Shown here: in pieces, positions 48,392 to 56,631 of the stretch
Layout of the letters: each line of letters starts with the position of its first letter
Position numbering within the stretch: position 1 is the stretch's first letter
From: Solimonas sp036405815
GTDB lineage: Bacteria; Pseudomonadota; Gammaproteobacteria; Nevskiales; Nevskiaceae
Assembly: GCA_036405815.1 (NCBI GenBank)
Contig: DASWWX010000041.1
Coordinates: 1-64,000 of the forward strand
Direction: 5' to 3'
DNA: 64,000 nt
Translations under genes and position numbers: made by a program
Notes under the pieces: model-generated
Told to the model about the DNA's origin: nothing
Seen by the model: only the letters and a program-made list of their open reading frames with translations
Database searches by the model: none

Positions 48392-49426
48392 TCAGGGCGC
48401 CGCTGGCGCCGCGCTGACCAGCAGACGGCTGATGCGCGCCGGCACATCGTTGCGCACCTCACGCACCGCCACGCCGATGGCGTTGGCGAAGGCATGGGCG
48501 TCGGCACTGCCATGCGACTTGATGACGATACCGTTCAGGCCGACAAAGCTGGCACCGTTGTAGTTGCGCGGGTCCATGCGCCGACTCAGCGCCTTGAGCG
48601 CCGGCATGGCGGCGAGTGCGGCCGCCCGCGTGAACAGCGAGCGCTTGAATTCTTCCTGCATGAAATGCTTGATCAACTTGGCGACACCCTCGCCGGTCTT
48701 CAGCGCGATGTTGCCGGCAAAGCCGTCGCAGACCACCACATCGACATCCTTGAGGAAGACGCCGTCGCCCTCAACGAAGCCGATGTAGTTCAGCCCGGTC
48801 GCCTGCAGCAACGACGCCGCCTGTTTGATGGTCTCGTTGCCCTTGATCTCTTCCTCGCCGATATTGAGCAGGCCGATGCGCGGCCGCTCGATGCCCAGCG
48901 TCGCCGTGACCAGCGCCGAGCCCATCACCGCGAACTGCAGCAGTTGCTCGGCGGTGCACTCAGCGTTGGCGCCGAGATCGAGCATGTGCACGTGGCCGTT
49001 GAGCGACGGGATCGCCGAGATGATCGCCGGCCGATCGATGTCCGGCAGGGTCTTGAGCACGAACTTGGCGGTGGCCATCAGCGCGCCGGTGTTGCCGGCG
49101 GACACGGCTGCCTGTGCCTGGCCGTCCTTGACCAGATTCAGTGCCACGCGCATCGACGAGTCTTTCTTGCCGCGCAGCGCCTTGGATGGCGCCTCGTGCA
49201 TCTCCACCACTTCGCTGGCGTGGCGGATCGCCAGGCGCGCCGACTCGATATGACCGCGCTTGTCCAGCGCGGCGCGCAGCTGCGTCTCGTCGCCAACCAG
49301 GATAAGACTGAGGTCGGGCTGCTCCACCAACGCCAAAAGAGCAGCGCCCACGGCCATTTCCAGGCCGTGGTCGCCGCTCATCGCATCGATGGCGAGGACA
49401 ACGCTTGTGGAGGCGGGTGCGACCAT
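48392..49426 (-). CDS. plsX: Phosphate acyltransferase PlsX
   Basis: PlsX makes acyl-phosphate from acyl-ACP for phospholipid synthesis. The 344-residue protein has the family signature LAIDAMSGDHG near the N-terminus, SAGNTGALMATAKF, and LLNIGEEEIKGNE and CDGFAGNIALKTGEG further on. It is last in yceD-rpmF-plsX. The fabH-fabD-fabG-acpP genes that follow plsX in E. coli are absent; a convergent permease gene lies there instead. Confidence 0.97.
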   Translation of the reverse strand: MVAPASTSVVLAIDAMSGDHGLEMAVGAALLALVEQPDLSLILVGDETQLRAALDKRGHIESARLAIRHASEVVEMHEAPSKALRGKKDSSMRVALNLVKDGQAQAAVSAGNTGALMATAKFVLKTLPDIDRPAIISAIPSLNGHVHMLDLGANAECTAEQLLQFAVMGSALVTATLGIERPRIGLLNIGEEEIKGNETIKQAASLLQATGLNYIGFVEGDGVFLKDVDVVVCDGFAGNIALKTGEGVAKLIKHFMQEEFKRSLFTRAAALAAMPALKALSRRMDPRNYNGASFVGLNGIVIKSHGSADAHAFANAIGVAVREVRNDVPARISRLLVSAAPAAP

Positions 49427-49454
49427 TGCGCGCCCGTCGAAGCGAAGTCGGGTG

Positions 49455-49658
49455 TTACTCGGCCGCTTCGTCGGCCGCGACGGCCGTGTCGATGACCTTC
49501 TTGCCGCGGTAGTAACCGTCTTCCGTCACGTGATGACGGCGGTGCGTCTCACCCGAGGTCGGATCGGTGGACAGCGCCGGGGCCTGGGCCTTGCGCTTCC
49601 AGTGCGCGTGGCGATGACCGCGATAAGCGCGCGACTTCTTGGAATCCTGAACAGCCAT
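49455..49658 (-). CDS. rpmF: 50S ribosomal protein L32
   Basis: L32 (67 residues) is recognised by MAVQ at the start and by STDPTSGETHRRHHVTEDG followed by YYRGKKV. It has no zinc-binding CxxC pairs, like the E. coli form. The N-terminal segment AYRGHRHAHWKRKAQA departs from the usual RRGMRRSHDAL-type sequence, although the rest is normal. It lies between yceD and plsX, the standard position. Confidence 0.94.
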   Translation of the reverse strand: MAVQDSKKSRAYRGHRHAHWKRKAQAPALSTDPTSGETHRRHHVTEDGYYRGKKVIDTAVAADEAAE

Positions 49659-49694
49659 TGCTCTACTCCGTCGGGTTCTGAGCCCGAAAAACGA

Positions 49695-50207
49695 CTACTG
49701 ATCCTGTTTGAACCGTCCCTTGAGCGCCGCGAAAGGATTTTCGCGTTGCTCCGGAACCGCGTCGGCACCCTGCGGCGCCGGTAAATCCTGAACGAGAGTT
49801 TCGCATGTCGGGCACCGCGGCAGCATTGGCAGCGCCAGCAGCACCTCGTCCTCGATCATCTCGTGCAGCGGCAGCTGGTCATCCTCGACCCGATAAGGGT
49901 CAGCACTTTCCAGCAATGCCCGCTCCTCATCGTCGCTATCGACCAGACGCAGGTCCACGCTGCTGTGCAGCGGCCACGCATATGTCCTGTCGCAACGACG
50001 GCACTGCAGGCTCAACGAGCCCTGCAGCGTTCCCTGCAAGGCAACGCGACCCATGGCCCGCGACACCTGCAGATGCACCTCCACCACCTCATCATCCCGT
50101 ACCAGCGCCGCGCACAATCGCGGCAACGCCGATACCGGCAAAGCACCCTCGTAGCGGGCCGATTGGGCGACGGCGCCGGACGCCTTTACGCGTTGCGGAA
50201 CTGCCAT
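49695..50207 (-). CDS. yceD: YceD family protein (DUF177)
   Basis: YceD is linked to large-subunit rRNA accumulation in several bacteria and is nearly always next to rpmF. The 170-residue protein has two CxxC pairs (C69/C72 in CRRC, C132/C135 in CPTC) that could bind a metal, and the C-terminal ENPFAALKGRFKQ. The start is the ATG giving MAVPQRVKAS; a longer frame would pass the promoter. A near-consensus promoter lies 40-68 bases upstream. Confidence 0.93.
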   Translation of the reverse strand: MAVPQRVKASGAVAQSARYEGALPVSALPRLCAALVRDDEVVEVHLQVSRAMGRVALQGTLQGSLSLQCRRCDRTYAWPLHSSVDLRLVDSDDEERALLESADPYRVEDDQLPLHEMIEDEVLLALPMLPRCPTCETLVQDLPAPQGADAVPEQRENPFAALKGRFKQDQ

Positions 50208-50237
50208 GACCGACCTTCTGCGAACTTGCCCTGACAA

Positions 50238-50264
50238 GGGGCGCGAATCATAGTGACGCGCCCC
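50238..50264. promoter_or_regulatory. Inverted repeat straddling the yceD -10 box (candidate operator)
   Basis: GGGGCGCG-N11-CGCGCCCC is a perfect 8-bp inverted repeat whose 11-base centre holds the yceD -10 box. A protein bound here would block the yceD-rpmF-plsX promoter and possibly a maf promoter on the other strand. The binding factor is unknown. Confidence 0.55.
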
Positions 50265-50275
50265 ATGAAAGTCAA
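50247..50275 (-). promoter_or_regulatory. Promoter of yceD-rpmF-plsX
   Basis: On the minus strand TTGACT (50275-50270) and TATGAT (50252-50247) are separated by 17 bases; each has five matches to the sigma-70 consensus. On the plus strand a weaker pair, TTGCCC (50226-50231) and CATAGT (50249-50254), also spaced 17, may serve maf, so the two promoters would overlap. Confidence 0.75.
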
Positions 50276-50284
50276 AGAATTTCA

Positions 50285-50872
50285 ATGATTAAACCGGACT
50301 GTCCGCTGCTGCTGGCATCGGCCTCGCGCTACCGCGCCGAACTGCTGGCGCGGCTGCGGCTGCCGTTCACCGCCACCGCCAGCGCGGTCGACGAAACCCC
50401 CCGGCCCGGCGAGGACGCCGAGTCCCTGGTCCGCCGTCTGGCACGCGACAAGGCGCAGGCTCTGGCTGAGCGCCATCCGGCGCACTGGGTCCTGGGTTCC
50501 GACCAGGCCGCAGCCCTGGACGACGGCCGCATCTTCGGCAAACCCGGCACGCGCGAGGCCGCCATCCAGCAGCTGCAGGCCGCCGCCGGCCGCAGCGTGC
50601 GTTTCCTGACCGGTGTCGCGTTATGGGATAGACAGGCCTGGCACGAAGCCCTGGACGTCACGACGGTGCGCTTCCGGGACCTGGATCTTCCGGAGATCGA
50701 ACGCTACGTCGATACCGAGCCAGCCCTGGACTGCGCCGGCAGCTTCAAGTGCGAGGGGTACGGCATCACGCTGTTCGAGGCCATCGACAGCCAGGATCCG
50801 ACCGGCCTGATCGGCCTGCCGCTGATCGCGGTGCGCCGCCTGCTGACGCAGGCCGGCTACGCCCTGCCCTGA
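50285..50872 (+). CDS. yceF: Maf-like nucleotide pyrophosphatase (YceF type)
   Basis: Maf proteins hydrolyse non-canonical nucleotides; the YceF subgroup acts on 7-methyl-GTP. The 195-residue protein has the N-terminal LLLASASRYRAELL, the DET element (AVDETPRPGE), VLGSDQAAALD and FKCEGYGITLFEAIDSQDPTGLIGLPL-type C-terminal segments. Divergence from yceD, as in E. coli, supports the YceF subgroup. Its last 16 bases overlap the convergent HAD gene. Confidence 0.92.
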   Translation: MIKPDCPLLLASASRYRAELLARLRLPFTATASAVDETPRPGEDAESLVRRLARDKAQALAERHPAHWVLGSDQAAALDDGRIFGKPGTREAAIQQLQAAAGRSVRFLTGVALWDRQAWHEALDVTTVRFRDLDLPEIERYVDTEPALDCAGSFKCEGYGITLFEAIDSQDPTGLIGLPLIAVRRLLTQAGYALP

Positions 50873-51519
50873 AGCAGCCAGTCCGGCAGATCGCGCACCG
50901 CATCAATCACTGCAGCCGCACCGGCATCCCGCATTCGCTGTGGCGCGTGCACGCCGCAAGCCACACCCAGGGCGGGCATGCCGATCGCGTGCGCCATCGC
51001 GGCGTCGTACTCGGTGTCGCCGATCATCAGCGCCTGTTCCGGCGCCAGGCCCTCGTCCATCAGCAATTCCCGCAGCATGCGCGGATCGGGCTTGGAGGCG
51101 GTCTCGTCAGCGCAGCGTGAATTGATCACCAGCGCGCTCAGATCGACGTGATGACGCAGGGAGCGATCCAGGCCGCGCCGCGACTTGCCGGTGGCGATCG
51201 CGATACGCAGCCCTTGGGCCTGCAGACCTTGCACTGCGGCCAGTGCCCCGGCGAACAACGGCGCCTCCCCGGCCCCTTCGGCCAACCACTTGGCGCGGTA
51301 GCCATCGAGCAGACGGCGCAAGCCGTCCAGTTCCAGATCGGGATAGAGCTTATGCAAGCCCTCATTCAGACCGAGGCCGATCAGGTCACGGATCGCCTCG
51401 TCCTCGCGCGGCGGCAAGCCGAGGCCGCGAATGGCGCCCTGCATGGCGCCGACGATCTGCGCCGCCGAGTCGGCGAGCGTGCCGTCCCAGTCGAAAATCA
51501 GCAGCTTGATGCGGTCCAT
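50857..51519 (-). CDS. HAD-superfamily hydrolase, phosphoglycolate-phosphatase-like
   Basis: The 220-residue enzyme has the HAD motifs: motif I FDWDGTLADS (nucleophilic Asp), motif II IATGKSRRGL, motif III KPDPRML, and motif IV MIGDTEYDAAMA. A helical cap lies between motifs I and II. It lies 10 bases after rluC on the same strand, an arrangement also seen in Pseudomonas. The true substrate is unknown; similarity to Gph is general. Confidence 0.92.
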   Translation of the reverse strand: MDRIKLLIFDWDGTLADSAAQIVGAMQGAIRGLGLPPREDEAIRDLIGLGLNEGLHKLYPDLELDGLRRLLDGYRAKWLAEGAGEAPLFAGALAAVQGLQAQGLRIAIATGKSRRGLDRSLRHHVDLSALVINSRCADETASKPDPRMLRELLMDEGLAPEQALMIGDTEYDAAMAHAIGMPALGVACGVHAPQRMRDAGAAAVIDAVRDLPDWLLQGRA

Positions 51520-51529
51520 GCGTGCCCGG

Positions 51530-52483
51530 TCAGCGGCCGCCGCGCGGCAAACGGTCCAGGACCTCGCGCAACTCGTCGGTCAAGGGCGCGTTGAGGATCA
51601 GCTTGGGAAATTCCGGCGTCGCCGGCAGCATCAGGAAGTGCGAGTGCAGGAACATGCGCTTCAGGCCCATCTCGCGCAGCGGCTTGTTGGCCTGACGTTC
51701 GCCGTATTTCTCGTCGCCGGCCACCGCGTGGCCGAGCGCCAGCGCGTGCACGCGGATCTGGTGCGTGCGGCCGGAAAAAATCTGCACCTCGCACAGCGTC
51801 GCATCGCGATAGCGCGCCTTCGGCGAGAAACGCGACTTCGACGGTTTGCCGTCGTCCTCGTCGATCTGCACGCGGCGTTCGCCGCCTTCGAGCCGGCTGC
51901 GCACCAGCGCGGCGTCGACATCGCGATCCTCACCGCGCCATTTGCCGACCAGCAGCGCGAAGTAACGCTTCTCGGCCTCGTGGTACTTGAGCGCGCGCTG
52001 CGCGCGCAGCAGCGCCGGTCGCGACTTGGCCAGCAGCAGCACGCCGCTGGTATCGCGGTCGAGGCGATGTGCCAATTCGATGAAGTCGTAGCGATTCCAG
52101 GCGCGCACCGTCTCGATCACGCCATAAGGCACGCCGCTGCCGGCATGCGCCGCGACGTTGGCGGGTTTGGACAGGGCCAGGTAGTGCTCGTCCTCGTGAA
52201 TGATCGCCGCGCGCAGGCGATTCATCAGCGCGTCCGGCGGGCGGACCGTCTCGCCCTTTTCCGCGATCCGGACCGGCGGAATGCGCACCTCGTCACCGGC
52301 CGCCAGCTTGCGTTCCGGCTTGGCGCGGCCGCCGTTGACCCGCACCTGACCCGAGCGCAGCAGGCGGTAGACAGCCGATTTCGGCACGCCAGGTAATTGT
52401 TTTAGAAGGAAATTGTCGATCCGCTGACCGTCTTCGCGGGCGCTTATCGCAACTTTTTTCACCTCTTGGCGAACTTGTGTCAA
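51530..52483 (-). CDS. rluC: 23S rRNA pseudouridine synthase RluC
   Basis: RluC modifies U955, U2504 and U2580 of 23S rRNA. The 317-residue protein has an N-terminal S4 RNA-binding domain (QRIDNFLLKQLPGVPKSAVYRL) and the catalytic motif HRLDRDTSGVLLLAKS with the essential Asp. The long frame starts at TTG; a GTG seven codons later (VKKVAISARE) is an equally good start. It is divergent from rne, as in E. coli, which favours RluC over RluD. Confidence 0.93.
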   Translation of the reverse strand: MTQVRQEVKKVAISAREDGQRIDNFLLKQLPGVPKSAVYRLLRSGQVRVNGGRAKPERKLAAGDEVRIPPVRIAEKGETVRPPDALMNRLRAAIIHEDEHYLALSKPANVAAHAGSGVPYGVIETVRAWNRYDFIELAHRLDRDTSGVLLLAKSRPALLRAQRALKYHEAEKRYFALLVGKWRGEDRDVDAALVRSRLEGGERRVQIDEDDGKPSKSRFSPKARYRDATLCEVQIFSGRTHQIRVHALALGHAVAGDEKYGERQANKPLREMGLKRMFLHSHFLMLPATPEFPKLILNAPLTDELREVLDRLPRGGR

Positions 52484-52749
52484 AATATTGCGCCCGTTGA
52501 TTTCGCTAGGAAATTCCGTTCCCGAATCAACGGCTAACGGAAAACTTCTGAGAGTGGCTAAAGAGTCTGCTCAATTGTAGCAGCCGGCATCCGCTCCTAA
52601 GGTTCGCGTCCACGGCGTCACCCGCCTGACGAACGCATCTAAACAACAATCCGCGCTACCGCGCGCCGGGCAACCAGAACGACCAGCAATGCCTGCTGTC
52701 ATCACAAACTGCCCCGCCTGCGCGGTTCACGCCGCATCGGGACTCACAC
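52484..52749 (+). promoter_or_regulatory. rluC/rne intergenic region and probable rne leader
   Basis: This 266-base region separates divergent rluC and rne and should contain a long rne 5' leader. It includes a dyad (CGTTGATT at 52495-52502, AATCAACG at 52525-52532) that extends to a 10-bp stem with one bulged T and encloses GGAAATTCC. In E. coli the rne leader is structured and mediates autoregulation; a similar role here is inferred, not shown. No coding sequence is seen. Confidence 0.5.
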
Positions 52750-55590
52750 ATGAAACGCATTTTGATCAACGCCACTCAGCGCGAAGAGCTGCGCGTGGCC
52801 ATCGTCGAAGGGCAGAAGCTCAGCGACCTTGATATCGAACTCGCCTCGCGCGAGCAGAAGAAAGGCAACATCTACAAAGGCAAGATCACCCGCGTCGAAC
52901 CGTCGCTGGAGGCTTGCTTCGTCGAGTACGGCGGCGAGCGCCACGGCTTCCTGCCGGTCAAGGAAATCGCCAAGTCCTATTTCCGCGGTGGCTCCGGCGG
53001 CAACCTGCGCGAGCAACTGCAGGAAGGCCAGGAAATCATCGTCCAGGTCGAAAAGGAAGAACGCGGCAACAAGGGCGCCGCCCTCACCACCTTCATTTCG
53101 CTGGCCGGCCGCTATCTGGTGCTGATGCCGAACAACCCGCGCGCCGGCGGCGTCTCGCGCCGCGCCGAGGGCGACGAGCGTGAGGAGGCCAAGGAAGCGC
53201 TCGACAAGCTGCAGATCCCGGACGGCATGGGCGTGATCATCCGCTCCAATGGCGTCGGCCGCACGGTCGAGGAACTGCAGTGGGATGCCGACCAGCGCAT
53301 CGCCTACTGGAATGCGATCGTCGCCGAAGCCGAGAAGCGCGCGGCCCCGTTCCTGATCTATCACGAAAACAACATCGTGATGCGCGCGCTGCGCGATTAC
53401 CTGCGCGCCGATATCGGCGAACTGGTCATCGACAATCCCGAAATCTTCGAGCAGGCACGCGAGCAGCTGCAGTTCTCCTCGCCAGGCGATCTGCCCAAGC
53501 TCAAGCTCTACCGCGACGAGATGCCGCTGTTCTCGCGCTTCCAGATCGAATCGCAGATCGAGCTGGCGCATGAGCGCCATGTGCGCCTGCCGTCGGGCGG
53601 TTCGATCGTCATCGACCAGACCGAAGCGCTGACCGCGATCGACATCAACTCGGCCAAAGCCACCGGCGGCGGCAACATCGAGGACACCGCGCTCAACACC
53701 AACCTCGAAGCGGCCGATGAGATCGCCCGCCAGCTGCGTCTTCGCGACGCCGGCGGCCTGATCGTCATCGACTTCATCGACATGAATTCGTCGAAGAACC
53801 AGCGCGAGGTCGAGAAGCGTCTCGAAGCCGCGGTCGAGGTCGACCGTGCACGCATCCAGCTCGGTCGCCTGTCGCGCTTCGGCTTGCTCGAACTGTCGCG
53901 CCAGCGTCTGCGTCCGTCTCTGGGCGAGCACACGCAGATCGCCTGCCCGCGCTGCGAGGGCCGCGGCCAGATCCGCTCGGTCGAAAGCGTTTCGCTGTCG
54001 ATCCTGCGCTTGATCGAGGAAGAGGCGATGAAGGAGCGCACCGGGCGTGTCGTCGCGCAGGTTCCGGTCGACGTTGGCACCTTCCTGCTCAACGAAAAGC
54101 GCCTGAAAGTCCGCGAGATCGAAGCGCGCTGCCGCGTGCACATTGCGATCGTGCCGAATCCGACGCTGCACACGCCGCATTACGAGATCAAGCGCATCCG
54201 CGCGGATCATCTGCAGCAGGACAACAACGCAGCGACCAGTTACACCCTGGTACAGAACTTCGACGCGCAGGCCCAGGAAGAGATCGCCAAGCCGCAGCCG
54301 GTGGCGCGCATCCCCGAGCCGGCGGTCAAGCAGATCACGCCGACCGCCCCGCCGCCGAGCGCGCCCGTGCCCGCTCCTGCCCCGGCGCCGGTCATGCAGG
54401 TCGTCGCGGGCGAGAGCGTATGGAGCAAGCTGTTGCGCTGGCTGGGCTTCGGTCCGCGCCCGGCCGCCCCGGCACTCCCACCGCCGGCCAAGGGTCGTGG
54501 CGACAATCGCGACAACCGCCATTCGCGTGACCGTGATGGCCGACGCGACGGCCGTGGCCACCGCGACGGCCGTCGCGATGGCCGCAACGAAGGCCGTAGC
54601 GACCGGGCTCAGCAGGGTCAGCAGCGGCAGAACAACAACCAGCAGCGCCAGGAGCGCGGCGGGCAGCAGCAGCCGCGCCAGAACCCGCAACAGCAGCAAC
54701 AACCGCGTCGCGACGAGCGCGGCGGACAGCAGGACCGCCAGCCGCAACAGCAGCGCAATGCCAACGCCAACGCCAATCCGAACGCACCGCGTCAGAGCAA
54801 CGGGCCGCGTCCGGAACGCGCACCGCAGGCGTCTGCCGCTGCGGCCGATACCGACAACACGGCGCTGACTGCCGCTGCGATCGACGAAAACGCCGCGGCA
54901 ACACCGGCCGATGCGCAAGGTGCACCGCGCCCGGAGGGCGCGCGCGAGGGTGGCCGTCGCCGCCGCCGTGGAGGTCGTGGTCGCGGTGGCGATCGTGGCG
55001 AGCGCAACCTCGCCGCTGCCGCCGGCGCCATTGCAGGTGCTGAAGGCAACATCGACGCGGGTGACGAAGCCGCGGGCGACGACGCACCGATGGTCTCGCT
55101 GCCGACCCAGGCCAGCCTGCTGCCGCAGGAGCCGTCTGACGTGGTGGAAACGCCGGTCGCCGTGGCGACGTCGACTGCGCGGGACAACACTGCCGACGCG
55201 GCCGAAGCCGCCGTCGCACCTGTGTCTGAGTCCCTGCCCGACGCGTTCGCACCGATGCAACCGATTGCAGCCGCCACGGCGGTGGTCGATGCGACGGCAG
55301 ACGCGCCGGTCTCCGACACGGCAACGGCAACCGCCGAAACTGCAGCACCGGCGGCAACGCCAGCCATCGAGGCGGCAGTCGTGACGCCAGCCGCCACCGA
55401 AGCCGCGCCGGCTGCGTCGACCGAAGTCGCCGCCGCAGCGCCGGTTTCGACCGAGGCCGTCGACGACGCCGAACGACCGCAATTCCGCGCCACCGCCCCG
55501 GCCGCCGACTACTTCCGCCTGTTCGAGCAGGCCGCAGCCAGTCAGGCGCCGAAGCAGACGCCGGCCAGCGACGAGCAGAAACCGGCGTGA
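52750..55590 (+). CDS. rne: Ribonuclease E
   Basis: RNase E starts most mRNA decay and processes rRNA and tRNA at the inner membrane. The 946-residue protein has the S1 domain (GNIYKGKITRVEPSLEACFVE), the 5' sensor/RNase H region, the DNase I domain with catalytic D298 (AIDINSAKATG) and D341 (IVIDFIDMNS), and the zinc link C399/C402 (CPRCEG). The C-terminal 430 residues are low complexity: Pro-rich, then Arg/Asp/Gln/Asn-rich (likely RNA binding), then Ala-rich acidic, ending in a more ordered RPQFRATAPAADYFRLFEQ. That tail replaces the degradosome scaffold. A terminator follows. Confidence 0.97.
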   Translation: MKRILINATQREELRVAIVEGQKLSDLDIELASREQKKGNIYKGKITRVEPSLEACFVEYGGERHGFLPVKEIAKSYFRGGSGGNLREQLQEGQEIIVQVEKEERGNKGAALTTFISLAGRYLVLMPNNPRAGGVSRRAEGDEREEAKEALDKLQIPDGMGVIIRSNGVGRTVEELQWDADQRIAYWNAIVAEAEKRAAPFLIYHENNIVMRALRDYLRADIGELVIDNPEIFEQAREQLQFSSPGDLPKLKLYRDEMPLFSRFQIESQIELAHERHVRLPSGGSIVIDQTEALTAIDINSAKATGGGNIEDTALNTNLEAADEIARQLRLRDAGGLIVIDFIDMNSSKNQREVEKRLEAAVEVDRARIQLGRLSRFGLLELSRQRLRPSLGEHTQIACPRCEGRGQIRSVESVSLSILRLIEEEAMKERTGRVVAQVPVDVGTFLLNEKRLKVREIEARCRVHIAIVPNPTLHTPHYEIKRIRADHLQQDNNAATSYTLVQNFDAQAQEEIAKPQPVARIPEPAVKQITPTAPPPSAPVPAPAPAPVMQVVAGESVWSKLLRWLGFGPRPAAPALPPPAKGRGDNRDNRHSRDRDGRRDGRGHRDGRRDGRNEGRSDRAQQGQQRQNNNQQRQERGGQQQPRQNPQQQQQPRRDERGGQQDRQPQQQRNANANANPNAPRQSNGPRPERAPQASAAAADTDNTALTAAAIDENAAATPADAQGAPRPEGAREGGRRRRRGGRGRGGDRGERNLAAAAGAIAGAEGNIDAGDEAAGDDAPMVSLPTQASLLPQEPSDVVETPVAVATSTARDNTADAAEAAVAPVSESLPDAFAPMQPIAAATAVVDATADAPVSDTATATAETAAPAATPAIEAAVVTPAATEAAPAASTEVAAAAPVSTEAVDDAERPQFRATAPAADYFRLFEQAAASQAPKQTPASDEQKPA

Positions 55591-55612
55591 TCCAGAAGCG
55601 CTGACTTCAAGC

Positions 55613-55640
55613 AAAACGCCCCGCTAGACGGGGCGTTTTT
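55613..55640. terminator. Terminator after rne
   Basis: AAAACGCCCCG-CTAGA-CGGGGCGTTTT forms an 11-bp stem followed by T5 on the plus strand; the minus strand ends in a T4 run and may also serve kdsB. Confidence 0.92.
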
Positions 55641-55693
55641 CATGTTAGGGCTTGTTTCTCGCGCGCCTAATGCGGACGCGCTCATCCGACGAA

Positions 55694-56452
55694 CTAGCGC
55701 GCGCCGAGAATCGATGCGACCGCCTGCAGGTCGGCTTCGGTATCCACGCCACGCGGCGGCGGGTTGTCGGTCACGCCCATGCGGATGCGCAAGCCATGGG
55801 ACAACGCCCGCAATTGCTCCAGCGCCTCGCAGTCCTCCAGCGGCGCGGTGCCCAGCGCGCTGAAGCGCGACAGCGCCGACACGCGATACGCGTAGAGACC
55901 GATGTGACGGAACGCGAGCCCTTCCGGCAACTGCGGTGACTGTGCGGTCGAGCCGTCGCGACGCCAGGGGATCGGCGCGCGCGAGAAGTACAGCGCATAA
56001 CCGGCGCGGTCCATCACCAGCTTGACCACGTTGGGATTGAGCCAGTCTTCCAGTGCGTGCAGCGGATGGCACAGCGACGCCAGATCGGCCGTCTCATCGT
56101 CGGCCAGCAATCGCGCCACCTGTTGCACCAGTGCCGGCGGCATCAGCGGCTCGTCGCCCTGCAGATTGACGACGATGCTGCGCGCATCCCAGCCCGCAGC
56201 GCGCGCGATTTCATCGGCGCGATCCGTGCCGGACTGATGATGGGCCGCCGTCATGCGCACGTCGGCGCCAAACGCGCGACAGGCCGCATGCACCTCATCG
56301 GAATCAGTGGCGATCACCACCTCGTCCGCACCGGCCCGACCCGCAGCCTCCCACACATGCTGAACCAGCGGCTTGCCCGCAAGCTCGCGCAACACCTTGC
56401 GCGGCAACCGCGTCGAACCCAGGCGCGCCGGGATCACAACCTTGAAGCTCAC
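55694..56452 (-). CDS. kdsB: 3-deoxy-manno-octulosonate cytidylyltransferase
   Basis: KdsB makes CMP-KDO for lipopolysaccharide core synthesis. The 252-residue protein starts at a GTG and has the family motifs IPARLGSTRLPRKVL (nucleotide site), VVIATDSDEV, and VVNLQGDEPLMPP. The GTG overlaps the stop of the upstream small gene (GTGA). It ends the msbA-lpxK-ycaR-kdsB operon, which has nearly the E. coli order. Confidence 0.97.
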   Translation of the reverse strand: MSFKVVIPARLGSTRLPRKVLRELAGKPLVQHVWEAAGRAGADEVVIATDSDEVHAACRAFGADVRMTAAHHQSGTDRADEIARAAGWDARSIVVNLQGDEPLMPPALVQQVARLLADDETADLASLCHPLHALEDWLNPNVVKLVMDRAGYALYFSRAPIPWRRDGSTAQSPQLPEGLAFRHIGLYAYRVSALSRFSALGTAPLEDCEALEQLRALSHGLRIRMGVTDNPPPRGVDTEADLQAVASILGAR

Positions 56453-56631
56453 GGCGCCAGCTCCTCCTCGGTCAGCGCGCGCGCCTCTTCCTCGAGCATC
56501 ACCGGAATGCCGTCACGCACCGGATAGGCCAGGCGCGAGGCCTTGCACCACAGCTCCTGGCGCTCGGCGCGCCACTCCAGCGGCGCCTTGGTGACCGGGC
56601 ACACGAGGATATCCAGCAATCTCTTGTCCAT
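56449..56631 (-). CDS. ycaR: Trm112/YcaR family small protein
   Basis: This 60-residue protein has the family pattern MDKRLLDILVCPVTKAPLE, LWCKASRLAYPVRDGIPVML. Two cysteines are present (C11 and C29), fewer than in zinc-binding Trm112. The eukaryotic homologue activates methyltransferases; the bacterial role is not established. Its ATG overlaps the lpxK stop by one base (TAATG), and its stop overlaps the kdsB start, so translation is coupled on both sides. Confidence 0.93.
   Translation of the reverse strand: MDKRLLDILVCPVTKAPLEWRAERQELWCKASRLAYPVRDGIPVMLEEEARALTEEELAP

Noticed and set aside
54520..54800. Repeats inside rne (Arg/Asp/Gly codons) as a CRISPR-like or mobile repeat
   Set aside because: They are in-frame low-complexity codons of the RNase E tail with no regular spacer structure.
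52744..55614. Long open frame covering the whole of rne on the minus strand
   Set aside because: It mirrors RNase E codons, its protein is compositionally odd (Arg, Gly, Leu runs), and rne motifs are exact on the other strand.
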